From: Caenimonas aquaedulcis
Lineage (GTDB): Bacteria; Pseudomonadota; Gammaproteobacteria; Burkholderiales; Burkholderiaceae_C
DNA length: 64,000 nt
Reading direction: 5' to 3'
Assembly (NCBI RefSeq): GCF_015831345.1
Contig: NZ_JADWYS010000001.1
Coordinates: forward strand, 2,880,618 to 2,944,617
Shown here: in pieces, positions 52,376-60,837 of the stretch
How the letters are laid out: each line of letters opens with the position of its first letter
How positions within the stretch are numbered: the stretch's first letter is position 1
Notes under the pieces: model-generated
What the model was told of the DNA's origin: nothing
What the model saw: only the letters and a program-made list of their open reading frames with translations
Database searches by the model: none
Position numbers and translations under genes: made by a program

Positions 52376-53755
52376 ATGGCCAAGGAAAAAACCACCTATA
52401 CCTGCACCGAATGCGGCGGCACCAGCCCGCGCTGGCTGGGCAAATGCCCGCATTGCGAGGCATGGAACACGCTCATCGAATCCGTGGTGGAGCAGGGCGC
52501 CGGCGGCCGGAACAACCGCTTCGCATCGCTCGCCAAAACCAATGCCGTCACGGCGCTCGCGGATATCGAGGCCAGCGAGGTCGAGCGCACGCCCACCGCG
52601 ATCGACGAGCTCGACCGGGTGCTGGGCGGCGGCATCGTCGAAGGCGGCGTCGTGTTGATCGGCGGCGACCCCGGCATCGGCAAGTCGACCCTGCTGCTGC
52701 AGGCGCTCGACGGCCTGCAGCGCGCCGGCATCCCCACGCTGTACGTCACGGGCGAGGAAAGCGGCGCGCAGGTGGCGCTGCGCTCGCGCCGCCTCGGGCT
52801 GGACAACTCGCGCGTCAACGTGCTCGCGGAAATCCAGCTCGAAAAGATTCTTGCGACCATCGCCAGCACGCAGCCCGCGGTGGCCGTGATCGATTCGATC
52901 CAGACCGTCTATTCCGACCAGCTCAGCTCCGCCCCGGGCTCGGTGGCGCAGGTGCGCGAATGCGCGGCGCACCTGACGCGCGCGGCCAAGGCGGGCGGCA
53001 CCAGCATCATCCTGGTCGGCCACGTCACCAAGGAAGGCGCGCTGGCGGGGCCGCGTGTCCTGGAGCACATGGTGGACACGGTGCTGTATTTCGAGGGCGA
53101 CACGCACTCGAGCTTTCGCCTCGTGCGCGCGGTGAAGAACCGCTTCGGCGCCGTCAACGAGATCGGCGTGTTCGCGATGACGGAAAAGGGCCTGAAGGGC
53201 GTGGCCAATCCCAGCGCGATCTTCCTGTCGCAGCACAGCGAGCCCGTGCCGGGCAGCTGCGTGCTGGTCACGCTGGAAGGCACGCGACCGATGCTCGTGG
53301 AAATCCAGGCGTTGGTCGACAGCGGGGGCCCGAGTCCGCGGCGCCTGTCGGTGGGGCTGGATCGCGACCGCCTCGCGATGCTGCTGGCGGTGCTGCATAG
53401 GCATGCCGGCGTCGCGTGCATGGACCAGGATGTCTTCGTCAATGCGGTCGGCGGCGTGCGCATCAACGAGCCTGCCGCCGACCTCGCGGTCATGCTCGCG
53501 ATCACCTCCAGCCTGCGCGGCAAGCCGCTGCCGCGCGGCTTCATCGCCTTCGGCGAAGTGGGCCTGGCCGGTGAGGTGCGTCCCGCGCCGCGCGGACAGG
53601 AGCGCCTGCGCGAAGCCGCCAAGCTCGGATTCTCCGTGGCGGTCGTTCCCAAGGCCAACGCGCCGAAGAAGGGCAGCCGCGAGATCGAGGGCCTCACCAT
53701 CCACGCGGTGGAGCGGATCGAGGAAGCGATGGAAGTGGTGCGCTCGCTCCATTGA
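52376..53755 (+). CDS. radA: DNA repair protein RadA
   Basis: 459 residues. N-terminal zinc ribbon (CTECGGTSPRWLGKCPHC, residues 9-26), RecA-like core with GGDPGIGKSTLL, the RadA-specific KNRFG motif (AVKNRFGAVNEIG), and a Lon-protease-like C-terminal domain (LPRGFIAFGEVGLAGEVR). Drives branch migration in recombination. Divergent from the hpa operon. Confidence 0.97.
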   Translation: MAKEKTTYTCTECGGTSPRWLGKCPHCEAWNTLIESVVEQGAGGRNNRFASLAKTNAVTALADIEASEVERTPTAIDELDRVLGGGIVEGGVVLIGGDPGIGKSTLLLQALDGLQRAGIPTLYVTGEESGAQVALRSRRLGLDNSRVNVLAEIQLEKILATIASTQPAVAVIDSIQTVYSDQLSSAPGSVAQVRECAAHLTRAAKAGGTSIILVGHVTKEGALAGPRVLEHMVDTVLYFEGDTHSSFRLVRAVKNRFGAVNEIGVFAMTEKGLKGVANPSAIFLSQHSEPVPGSCVLVTLEGTRPMLVEIQALVDSGGPSPRRLSVGLDRDRLAMLLAVLHRHAGVACMDQDVFVNAVGGVRINEPAADLAVMLAITSSLRGKPLPRGFIAFGEVGLAGEVRPAPRGQERLREAAKLGFSVAVVPKANAPKKGSREIEGLTIHAVERIEEAMEVVRSLH

Positions 53756-53836
53756 AGCGCTGACGCCGCGAGAAGGCCGGCTCCTACACCTGAGCTTGCA
53801 CGCCATGGCGACACTGGTTCCACTCCAGGAGTTTTC

Positions 53837-54886
53837 ATGGCATTGGTGCGTCCGCGTGTTTCCTTCACCTCATCCTTGCGGGCCGTCGCGGCCGGCGTGT
53901 GCCTCACCGCGCTGGGCCTGAGCGGCACGCATGCCTTCGCGAAACCCGCGCATCGCAGCGCGGCTGCGCCGCAAGCCGATCGCGCGATCGATTTCGACAG
54001 CTTCAACAGCGCCACCGACACGCCCTTGCTCAAGGTCGGCAGCCGCGGCGCAGCGGTGACCCGCGCGCAGATCCTGCTGGATCGTGCGTGGTATTCCGTC
54101 GGCGAGATCGACGGCAGGTTCGCGACCAACATGCAGCGCATGGTGAAGGCCTACCAGCTGGCCCATGGCCTGAACGGCACGGGCACCGTCACGCCGGAGA
54201 CCTGGCAGGCCCTGCGCGACGACGCGGCACCCCTGCTCGCACGCTACACGATCACCGCCAAGGACGTGGCGGGCCCCTACGAGAAGACCCCGAAGGACAT
54301 GGCGGAGCGCGCGCAGCTCAAGGCGCTGAACTACGAGACCATCGAAGAGGCGCTCGGCGAGCGTTTCCACACCAGCGCCGGCTACCTGAAGCAGCTCAAC
54401 GCGGGCAAGAAGTTCGAGGAAGGCGTGGAGATCACCGCGCCGAACGTGGCGAACGGCAAGCCGCCGACCAAGGGCGCCGCGATCGAGATCGACAAGGCGG
54501 CGCGCGTGCTCTACGTGCTGGATGCGGCCAAGCGGCCGGTGGCGGGCTTTCCGATCAGCATCGGCAACGAGAAGAACGATCCGCTGCCCATCGGCCGCAT
54601 GACGATACGCAACGAAGTGAAGAACCCCACCTTCACCTACAACCCCGCGATCCTGAAGAACGCGCCCAAGGATGCGCAGAAGGTGGAAGTCGCCGGCGGC
54701 CCTAACAATCCCGTGGGCAGCATCTGGCTCGGCCTGTCCAAGCCGCACTGGGGCATCCACGGCACGCCGGACCCATCCAACGTCGGCCACTCGGAAACGA
54801 ACGGCTGCATCCACATGACCAACTGGGACGCGGAGCGCCTCTCGACACTGGTGAAGGCGGGCTTTCGCGTGGACGTGCGGCCGTGA
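53837..54886 (+). CDS. L,D-transpeptidase with peptidoglycan-binding domain
   Basis: 349 residues, CAGGAG before the ATG. Signal peptide to about residue 35, PG_binding_1 domain (LLKVGSRGAAVTRAQILLDRAWY ... VKAYQLAHGLNGTG), then the YkuD catalytic domain ending HWGIHGTPDPSNVGHSETNG and GCIHMTN, with His and nucleophile Cys in the family's HGT...SxGC order. Forms 3-3 cross-links or anchors proteins to the wall in the periplasm. Its stop overlaps the next gene (GTGA), coupling it to an M23 protein. Confidence 0.93.
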   Translation: MALVRPRVSFTSSLRAVAAGVCLTALGLSGTHAFAKPAHRSAAAPQADRAIDFDSFNSATDTPLLKVGSRGAAVTRAQILLDRAWYSVGEIDGRFATNMQRMVKAYQLAHGLNGTGTVTPETWQALRDDAAPLLARYTITAKDVAGPYEKTPKDMAERAQLKALNYETIEEALGERFHTSAGYLKQLNAGKKFEEGVEITAPNVANGKPPTKGAAIEIDKAARVLYVLDAAKRPVAGFPISIGNEKNDPLPIGRMTIRNEVKNPTFTYNPAILKNAPKDAQKVEVAGGPNNPVGSIWLGLSKPHWGIHGTPDPSNVGHSETNGCIHMTNWDAERLSTLVKAGFRVDVRP

Positions 54887-55437
54887 AGCTCGATCACCGG
54901 CTGCTCGCGATCGTCGCCGGTTCGATGGTGGCGCTCGGCGCGCTGGGCGCGGTGTTCGCACCGCCCGAAAGCGCGGCCGACATCGGCCGCCTGCGCGCAC
55001 GTTCGCTGCAGATCCCGGTGCAGGCGGTCGATGCGACCGCACTCGCGGACAACTACCTGCAATCGCGCGAAGCCGGTGCGAGGACGCATGAGGCGCTCGA
55101 CATTCCCGCGCCGCTCGGCACGCCGGTGGTCGCGGTGGAAGACGGCCGTATCGCCAAGCTCTTCCTGAGCAAGCCGGGCGGCATCACGGTCTACCAGTTC
55201 GATCCCCGCTCGGAATTCGCCTATTACTACGCGCATCTCGACCGCTATGCCGACGGATTGAAGGAAGGCGCGCAGGTCAGGCGCGGCGAAGTCATCGGCT
55301 ACGTGGGCACCACGGGCAACGCCGCGGGCGGCGCGCCTCACCTGCACTTCGCGATCTTTCGCCTGGGCCCGGAGCGCCAGTGGTGGCGCGGCTCGCCGCT
55401 CAACCCCTTCCTCGTCTGGCGCGACGCGGCGCATTGA
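54883..55437 (+). CDS. M23-family peptidoglycan endopeptidase
   Basis: 184 residues from GTG, N-terminal membrane anchor or signal (LLAIVAGSMVALGALGAVFA). LytM fold with THEALDIPAPLGTPVV (H-x3-D) and GAPHLHFAIF (HxH): the four zinc ligands are intact, so it is probably active. Translationally coupled to the L,D-transpeptidase, giving a cutting/re-linking pair. Confidence 0.92.
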   Translation: MKLDHRLLAIVAGSMVALGALGAVFAPPESAADIGRLRARSLQIPVQAVDATALADNYLQSREAGARTHEALDIPAPLGTPVVAVEDGRIAKLFLSKPGGITVYQFDPRSEFAYYYAHLDRYADGLKEGAQVRRGEVIGYVGTTGNAAGGAPHLHFAIFRLGPERQWWRGSPLNPFLVWRDAAH

Positions 55438-55465
55438 GCGCGGCCGTCCCGGCGACAATCGCCGG

Positions 55466-55888
55466 ATGAACTGGCAAAAGATTTTCCTGCCCATCGCGGG
55501 CGCCGTCCTCATCGTGGTGGCCTTCCAGACCTACGGCTGGGCCGGCGCGGCGCTGGCCGTGACGGCGGTCGCCATGTACCTGCTGCTGCACTTCAACCGG
55601 CTCATGCACGTGCTCAGGCGCGCGGCCGATCGCCCGAAGGGCTATGTGGCCAGCGCGGTGATGCTGAACGCGAAGCTCAAGCCGGGCGTCAACCTGCTCC
55701 ATGTGATGGCGATGACCGACTCGCTCGGCGAGCTCATCTCGAAGGAAGGCGAGCAGCCGGAGATGTACCGCTGGACGGACCCCGGCGACTCGCATGTGAC
55801 CTGCGAGTTCGCGGGTGGCAAGCTCGTGAAATGGACGCTGTACCGCCCGCCCCAGCCCGACGAGGCCTCGCCGCCCGCCGCGTCTTAA
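55466..55888 (+). CDS. Small inner-membrane protein, unknown function
   Basis: 140 residues. Two adjacent hydrophobic segments (FLPIAGAVLIVVAFQTYGWAG and ALAVTAVAMYLLLHF) then a cytosolic domain (KGYVASAVMLNAKLKPGVNLLHVMAMTDSLGE). Related proteins in this group are, as I recall, often labelled glycerate kinase, but nothing kinase-like is visible. Function unknown. Confidence 0.75.
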   Translation: MNWQKIFLPIAGAVLIVVAFQTYGWAGAALAVTAVAMYLLLHFNRLMHVLRRAADRPKGYVASAVMLNAKLKPGVNLLHVMAMTDSLGELISKEGEQPEMYRWTDPGDSHVTCEFAGGKLVKWTLYRPPQPDEASPPAAS

Positions 55889-55927
55889 AATCGCGGGTTC
55901 GAGCGAACCCGACTCCAAAGGACCGAT

Positions 55928-56863
55928 ATGAGCGTTGTACCCAGCATGGCCGACCGTGACGGCAAGATCTGGATGGATGGCGAGCTGGTGGAATGGCGCG
56001 ACGCCAAGATCCACGTGCTCACCCACACCTTGCACTACGGATGCGGCGCCTTCGAAGGTGTCCGGGCCTACAACACGGTGAACGGCACGGCGATCTTCCG
56101 CCTGCAGGAGCACACCGAGCGCCTCTTCAACAGCGCCAAGATCCTGCGCATGGCCATCCCCTTCACCAAGGAGCAGGTCAACGAGGCGCAGAAGCAGACC
56201 GTGCGCGCGAACAAGCTGGAGAGCTGCTACATCCGACCGCTCACCTGGATCGGCTCGCAGAAGCTCGGCGTGAGCCCCAAGGGCAACCAGATCCACCTGA
56301 TGGTCGCCGCCTGGGCCTGGGGCGCGTACCTGGGAGAGGAAGGCATGAAGCGCGGCATCCGCGTGAAGACCTCCAGCTACACGCGCCACCACGTCAACAT
56401 CACCATGACGCAGGCGAAGGCGGTGAGCAACTACACCAACTCCATCCTCGCGAACATGGAGGCGCTGGACGACGGCTACGACGAGGCGCTGCTGCTCGAC
56501 AGCACGGGCTTCGTGTCGGAAGGCGCGGGCGAGAACATCTTCGTGATCAAGGGCGGCGTGATCTACACGCCGGACCTCTCGGCCGGCGCGCTCAACGGCA
56601 TCACGCGCAACACCGTGTTCCACATCGCCAAGGACCTGGGCCTGGAGATCGTGCAAAAGCGCATCACGCGCGACGAGGTCTACATCGCCGACGAGGCTTT
56701 CTTCACCGGCACCGCCGCCGAAGTGACGCCGATTCGCGAGCTCGACCGTATCGAGATCGGCGCGGGCTCGCGCGGCCCGATCACGGAGAAGATCCAGACG
56801 GCGTTCTTCGACATCGTGAACGGCCGCAACCCGAAATACGCCCACTGGCTCACGAAGGTTTGA
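55928..56863 (+). CDS. ilvE: Branched-chain amino acid aminotransferase
   Basis: 311 residues, class IV PLP fold. LTHTLHYGCGAFEGVRAY is the family N-terminal signature; PLP Lys in TMTQAKAVSNYTNSILA; DSTGFVSEGAGENIFVIKGGVIYTP and EAFFTGTAAEVTPIREL complete the site. Transfers amino groups to and from valine, leucine and isoleucine keto acids. The CHCC zinc-finger gene starts 2 bp after its stop. Confidence 0.96.
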   Translation: MSVVPSMADRDGKIWMDGELVEWRDAKIHVLTHTLHYGCGAFEGVRAYNTVNGTAIFRLQEHTERLFNSAKILRMAIPFTKEQVNEAQKQTVRANKLESCYIRPLTWIGSQKLGVSPKGNQIHLMVAAWAWGAYLGEEGMKRGIRVKTSSYTRHHVNITMTQAKAVSNYTNSILANMEALDDGYDEALLLDSTGFVSEGAGENIFVIKGGVIYTPDLSAGALNGITRNTVFHIAKDLGLEIVQKRITRDEVYIADEAFFTGTAAEVTPIRELDRIEIGAGSRGPITEKIQTAFFDIVNGRNPKYAHWLTKV

Positions 56864-56865
56864 CC

Positions 56866-57090
56866 ATGACAGCCACCACCGCCAAGAAGGAGTCCGTCGT
56901 CGAGTTGCTGGCGAAGGAGTTGAACGCCAACGGCGGCGTCTTCTGCCCGAGCCCGATCGCCGGCATGAAGCTCTGGAATACCCACCCGCGCATCTTCCTC
57001 GACGTCGCCAGCACCGGCGCCGCGAAGTGCGCGTACTGCGGCACGGTCTACAAGCTGAAAGAGGGCGAGCATTTCGGCGGCCACCACTAG
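56866..57090 (+). CDS. CHCC-type zinc-finger protein
   Basis: 74 residues. Cys in GGVFCPSPIAGM, His in NTHPRIFLDV and the pair AKCAYCGTVYKL give the Cys-His-Cys-Cys pattern of the zf-CHCC family, related to the mitochondrial complex I subunit NDUFS6. Follows ilvE with a 2-bp gap and is likely cotranscribed. Exact bacterial role is unknown. Confidence 0.88.
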   Translation: MTATTAKKESVVELLAKELNANGGVFCPSPIAGMKLWNTHPRIFLDVASTGAAKCAYCGTVYKLKEGEHFGGHH

Positions 57091-57110
57091 CCGCCAGCTG
57101 TCCGCCAAAC

Positions 57111-57136
57111 AATTGGGCTCAGATTCCAATTCTTCC
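57111..57136. repeat. Short dispersed repeat, copy 2 (at waaF 5' end)
   Basis: 24 of 26 bases identical to 48051-48076 and in the same orientation on the plus strand. It supplies the first eight codons of waaF (LGSDSNSS), which are absent from normal family starts. Confidence 0.75.
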
Positions 57137-58129
57137 CGCTCGCTGGTCGTTGCGCCGCAATGGATCGGCGACGCGGTGATGACGGAACCGCTGCTGCGCC
57201 GCCTGCACGCGCGCGGTGAACGCCTCACGGTGGGCGCCCTGCCTTGGGTCGCGCCGGTCTACCGCGCGATGCCGCAGGTGGACGAAGTCATCGAATTTCC
57301 TTTCCAGCACGGCGGCCTGCAGTTCAAGGCGCGGCGCGCGATCGCCAAGCAGGTCGAAGGCCGCTTCGACACCGCATACGTGCTGCCCAATTCGCTCAAG
57401 AGCGCGCTGCTGCCCTTTCTCGCAAGCATCCCGAAGCGTGTCGGCTACCTGGGGGAGGCGCGCGTCGGCCTGCTCACGCACCGGCTCAAGAACCCGAAGA
57501 ACAAGCCGCCGATGGTGGCGTTCTATTCCGCGCTGTCGGGCGAGAAGCAGGGGCTGGAGGCGGACAGGCCGCGGCTCACGCTGGCCGAGTCGGATCAGCA
57601 GTCTGCGCTCACCGCCGCCGGCCTGCAGGCACGCGGCTACTACGTCTTCGCGCCGGGCGCCGAGTACGGCCCCGCCAAGCGCTGGCCCGCCACGCACTTC
57701 GCCGAACTCGCCCGCTCGCTCGACCAACCCGCGGTGCTGCTCGGTTCCGGCAAGGAAGCCCCGCTGTGCGAAGAGATTGCCAACGCCGCCCCTGGCCGCT
57801 GCATCAACCTCGCCGGCAAGACGCCGCTGCTGCAGGCCTTCGCGTTGATCGCCTGCGCGAAAGGCGTCGTCAGCAACGACTCCGGCCTGATGCACGTGGC
57901 CGCGGCGTTCGGCGTCCGGCAGGTCGCGGTGTTCGGCTCCTCGAGCCCGCTGCATACGCCGCCCCTCAACGACAACGCCGCGGTGCTGTGGCTCAAACAG
58001 GATCCGTCCTACCAGCCGCCGCTGGATTGCGCGCCGTGCTTCGAGCGCGAATGCCCGCTCGGCCACACGCGCTGCCTGGTGGACATCAGCCCTTCGGCAG
58101 TTCTTGCACGATTTCCTGCAGGCGCGTGA
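57113..58129 (+). CDS. waaF: Lipopolysaccharide heptosyltransferase II
   Basis: 338 residues from a TTG. GT9 fold: LVVAPQWIGDAVMTEPLLRRL, YYVFAPGAEYGPAKRWPATHFAELA, VSNDSGLMHVAAAFG, and a C-terminal Cys cluster (CAPCFERECPLGHTRC). Adds the second heptose to the LPS inner core. Family members normally begin directly at LVVAPSWIGDAV, so the first eight or nine codons derive from the repeat and the true start is uncertain. Its 3' end overlaps the convergent LysR gene by 44 bp. Confidence 0.92.
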   Translation: MGSDSNSSRSLVVAPQWIGDAVMTEPLLRRLHARGERLTVGALPWVAPVYRAMPQVDEVIEFPFQHGGLQFKARRAIAKQVEGRFDTAYVLPNSLKSALLPFLASIPKRVGYLGEARVGLLTHRLKNPKNKPPMVAFYSALSGEKQGLEADRPRLTLAESDQQSALTAAGLQARGYYVFAPGAEYGPAKRWPATHFAELARSLDQPAVLLGSGKEAPLCEEIANAAPGRCINLAGKTPLLQAFALIACAKGVVSNDSGLMHVAAAFGVRQVAVFGSSSPLHTPPLNDNAAVLWLKQDPSYQPPLDCAPCFERECPLGHTRCLVDISPSAVLARFPAGA

Positions 58130-58958
58130 GCGCCGTCGATGCGGTGCCGTGCCACACGAGATGCGTGTGGTTTCGCCGGACGCGCGCGGGCACTTCGTGC
58201 TGGCGCACGTCGCTCGCTGAACGCAGCGCGACCAGCAGCGAGCGGGGCACCAGCGCGAAGCCCGTGCCGGCCGCGACGCAGGCGATCATCGCCTGGTAGG
58301 AGCCGAACTCCATCGTGCGCGCAGGCATCACGCCCGAGCCGCCCAGCCACTCCTCCAGCCGCTTGCGGTACGAGCAGCCATTCGCGAAGGCGATCAGCGT
58401 GGCGCCGGACAAGTCCGCGGGGCGCGTCACCGGCGCGAAGTCCTTCGCGGTGATGAGCACCAGCTCTTCATCGAAGACCTTGAGCTTGTTCAGTCCCGGC
58501 GCGGTGAAGGGCTCGGACACGAACGCCGCCTCGATCTCGAAATTCGTCACGCGCTGGACCAGCGCGCCGGTGGTGCCGGTCACCAGTTCCACGACGACGG
58601 CCGGGTATTGCCGGTGGAACTTGGAGAGGATGGGCGCGAGCCGGCTGCCCGCCGTGCTCTCCAGCGAGCCGATGCGAAAGACGCCGATCGGCTTGCCCGT
58701 GCGCAGCTCGCTCTCGGCCTCGTCGGCGAGGCGGAACAGGCGCTGCGTATAGGAGAGCAGCAGTTCGCCTTCGGGCGACAGCACCAGCGCGCGGCCCTGG
58801 CGGCGGAAGAGCTGCAGCCCGAGGCGCTCCTCGAGCTGCTTGATCCGCGTCGTGACGTTGGACTGCACGCGGTTGAGCTTGCTCGCCGCGCGGATGATGC
58901 CGCCCTCGCTCACGACGGCGCGGAAGATCTCCAGCGAGTCCAGGTCGATCGTTCTCAT
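58086..58958 (-). CDS. LysR-family transcriptional regulator
   Basis: 290 residues. HTH GGIIRAASKLNRVQSNVTTRIKQLE (about 19-43), then the two-lobed effector domain. The form VQSNVTTRI is typical of the YbhD/LrhA-unlike branch controlling neighbouring transporters. Divergent from the MFS/carboxymuconolactone-decarboxylase-like pair across a palindrome, so it likely regulates them. Confidence 0.9.
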   Translation of the reverse strand: MRTIDLDSLEIFRAVVSEGGIIRAASKLNRVQSNVTTRIKQLEERLGLQLFRRQGRALVLSPEGELLLSYTQRLFRLADEAESELRTGKPIGVFRIGSLESTAGSRLAPILSKFHRQYPAVVVELVTGTTGALVQRVTNFEIEAAFVSEPFTAPGLNKLKVFDEELVLITAKDFAPVTRPADLSGATLIAFANGCSYRKRLEEWLGGSGVMPARTMEFGSYQAMIACVAAGTGFALVPRSLLVALRSASDVRQHEVPARVRRNHTHLVWHGTASTALTRLQEIVQELPKG

Positions 58959-58964
58959 GGGAAG

Positions 58965-58988
58965 AATGAAGTATCTGAATTATTCATT
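58965..58988. promoter_or_regulatory. Candidate LysR-type operator
   Basis: AATGAA-N12-TTCATT, perfect 6-bp arms in the 66-bp gap between the LysR gene and the divergent MFS gene, the classic location of a LysR binding box. Confidence 0.5.
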
Positions 58989-59024
58989 TGTGGGCGAACG
59001 CCATTCTCTGTCTAATCACAATCC

Positions 59025-60233
59025 ATGGCAAACCAGGAATCGACAGCCGGCCCCTCACCCGTCGCGGTGTGCTTCGCGGGGATGCTCGCGCTCGCGGTGG
59101 CGATGGGCATCGGCCGCTTCGCGTTCACGCCGATGCTGCCGCTGATGATCCAGGGCGCGGGGCTCGACGTCGCCAGCGGCGGCTGGATTGCCGCGGCCAA
59201 TTACGCGGGGTACCTCGTCGGTGCGCTGACCGCCTCGCGCGTGCCGATGGGCGCGGTGCGGCTGGGCATCGTCGCGTTGCTGGCGACGGCGCTGCTCACT
59301 GCCGCCATGGCCCTGCCCGGTCCGGCCGTCCTCTGGGCGGTGCTGCGTTTCGCGGCAGGCGTCGCGAGCGCATGGGTTTTCGTCAGCACGGCCGTCTGGT
59401 GCCTGGGCGCACTGGCACGGATGCATCGCGCGGCGTGGGGCGGAGCGGTGTACTTCGGCGTCGGCGCGGGCATCGCCCTCGCCGGGCTGTGGTGCCTGGC
59501 GGGCGGCGTCGCCGGTGCGTCGCCGGCCGCCTTGTGGATCCAGCTGGGTCTGCTGGCGGCGGCGTTGATGGTCCCCGTGGTGATCGTCATGCGCAAAGTC
59601 GGCGAGGCACCACCGCCCGCGGCGGCCTCGGCCGCGCCTTCGCCCCCCCCGCCGGGCACCACGGGCCTCGTCATCAGCTACGGCGCGTTCGGCTTCGGCT
59701 ACATCCTGCCCGCCACCTTTCTTCCGGTGCTCGCGCGCTCGGTCGTGGAAGACCCGCGGCTCTTCGGCCTCGCCTGGCCCGTGTTCGGGGCGATGGCGGC
59801 CGTGTCCACGCTGCTCGCGAGCTGGTTCATGCGCCGCGCATCGCGCCTGCAGGTCTGGTCCGCGGCGCACATGCTGATGGGCCTGGGCGTGCTGCTGCCC
59901 AGCGTGTCAGCGAGCGGTACCGCGATCGCGCTTTCCGCACTGCTCGTCGGCGGCACCTTCATGGTGATCACGATGGCGGGCGTGCAGGAGATCCGCGCCC
60001 GCGCCGTGGGCGACCCGACGCGATGGGTCGCGCGGATGACCGGCGCGTTCGCGCTGGGGCAGATCGCGGGGCCCATGGTGTCGTCGATGCTGCTGCACCT
60101 GCCGCTGCACGGCATGAACGGCTTGAACCTCGCGCTGCAGGCGGGCGCCGCAGCCCTGTGGCTGAGCGGCGCGTGGTTGTGGCGCGAAGCCGGCTTCTCA
60201 CTCACTCGCGAAAGGATGTCCCATGCCCGATGA
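59025..60233 (+). CDS. YbfB/YjiJ-family MFS transporter
   Basis: 402 residues, 12 helices. MGIGRFAFTPMLPLMIQGAGLDVASGGWIAAANYAGYLVGAL is diagnostic for this MFS subfamily. Ligand unknown. Its last 11 bp overlap the next gene, so the two are cotranscribed and under the divergent LysR regulator. Confidence 0.9.
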   Translation: MANQESTAGPSPVAVCFAGMLALAVAMGIGRFAFTPMLPLMIQGAGLDVASGGWIAAANYAGYLVGALTASRVPMGAVRLGIVALLATALLTAAMALPGPAVLWAVLRFAAGVASAWVFVSTAVWCLGALARMHRAAWGGAVYFGVGAGIALAGLWCLAGGVAGASPAALWIQLGLLAAALMVPVVIVMRKVGEAPPPAAASAAPSPPPPGTTGLVISYGAFGFGYILPATFLPVLARSVVEDPRLFGLAWPVFGAMAAVSTLLASWFMRRASRLQVWSAAHMLMGLGVLLPSVSASGTAIALSALLVGGTFMVITMAGVQEIRARAVGDPTRWVARMTGAFALGQIAGPMVSSMLLHLPLHGMNGLNLALQAGAAALWLSGAWLWREAGFSLTRERMSHAR

Positions 60234-60837
60234 TTCCAACACCGCCAGCCGCCAGGGCTCCGCGCAGCCGTGGCGCGAGCGCATGCCGCTGCCGGCGGAT
60301 TCCGCGATGACGCCGCCGCAGCGTGAAGCCGCGCAGGCACTCATCGCCGGGCCGCGCAAAGGCGTGTACGGCCCCTTCCTGCCGCTGCTGCGCAGCCCGC
60401 AACTGCTCGACCGCGTCGCGAAGGTCGGCGAGTACCTGCGATTCGAGAGCGTGCTCGATGCGCGCATCCGCGAATTCGCGACCTGCATCGCGGCGCGGCA
60501 CGTGAGCAACCAGTTCGAATGGTTGATGCATGCGCCGTTGGCCGTGAAGGCGGGCGTATCCGCCGCCGCGATCGAGGCCCTGCGCGTCGGCGCGCGGCCC
60601 AAAGGCCTCCCAGCCGATGAGGACGCGGCGCTCGATCTCGCGGGCGAGCTGCTCACCACGCACGGCGCGAGCGAACCGACCTACGCCGCGGCGGTGATGC
60701 ATTTCGGAGAGCAGGGCGTCGTCGAACTCACGACGCTGGTCGGCTACTTCGTGATGGTGTCGTGGCTGATGAATGTGGCGCATACGCCTGCGCAGGCGGG
60801 TGCGAGTGGTGAGGGGCTGCCGGCGTTTCCGCTGTGA
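60223..60837 (+). CDS. Carboxymuconolactone-decarboxylase-family protein
   Basis: 204 residues; AhpD/CMD fold. LDARIREFATCIAARHVSNQFEW holds the family Cys-His pattern with only one of the CxxC cysteines, so it is closer to decarboxylase-like members than to peroxidase AhpD. Second half (VVELTTLVGYFVMVSWLMNVAH) is the typical C-terminal helix. The 3' end overlaps the convergent DUF4166 gene by 110 bp. Confidence 0.85.
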   Translation: MPDDSNTASRQGSAQPWRERMPLPADSAMTPPQREAAQALIAGPRKGVYGPFLPLLRSPQLLDRVAKVGEYLRFESVLDARIREFATCIAARHVSNQFEWLMHAPLAVKAGVSAAAIEALRVGARPKGLPADEDAALDLAGELLTTHGASEPTYAAAVMHFGEQGVVELTTLVGYFVMVSWLMNVAHTPAQAGASGEGLPAFPL

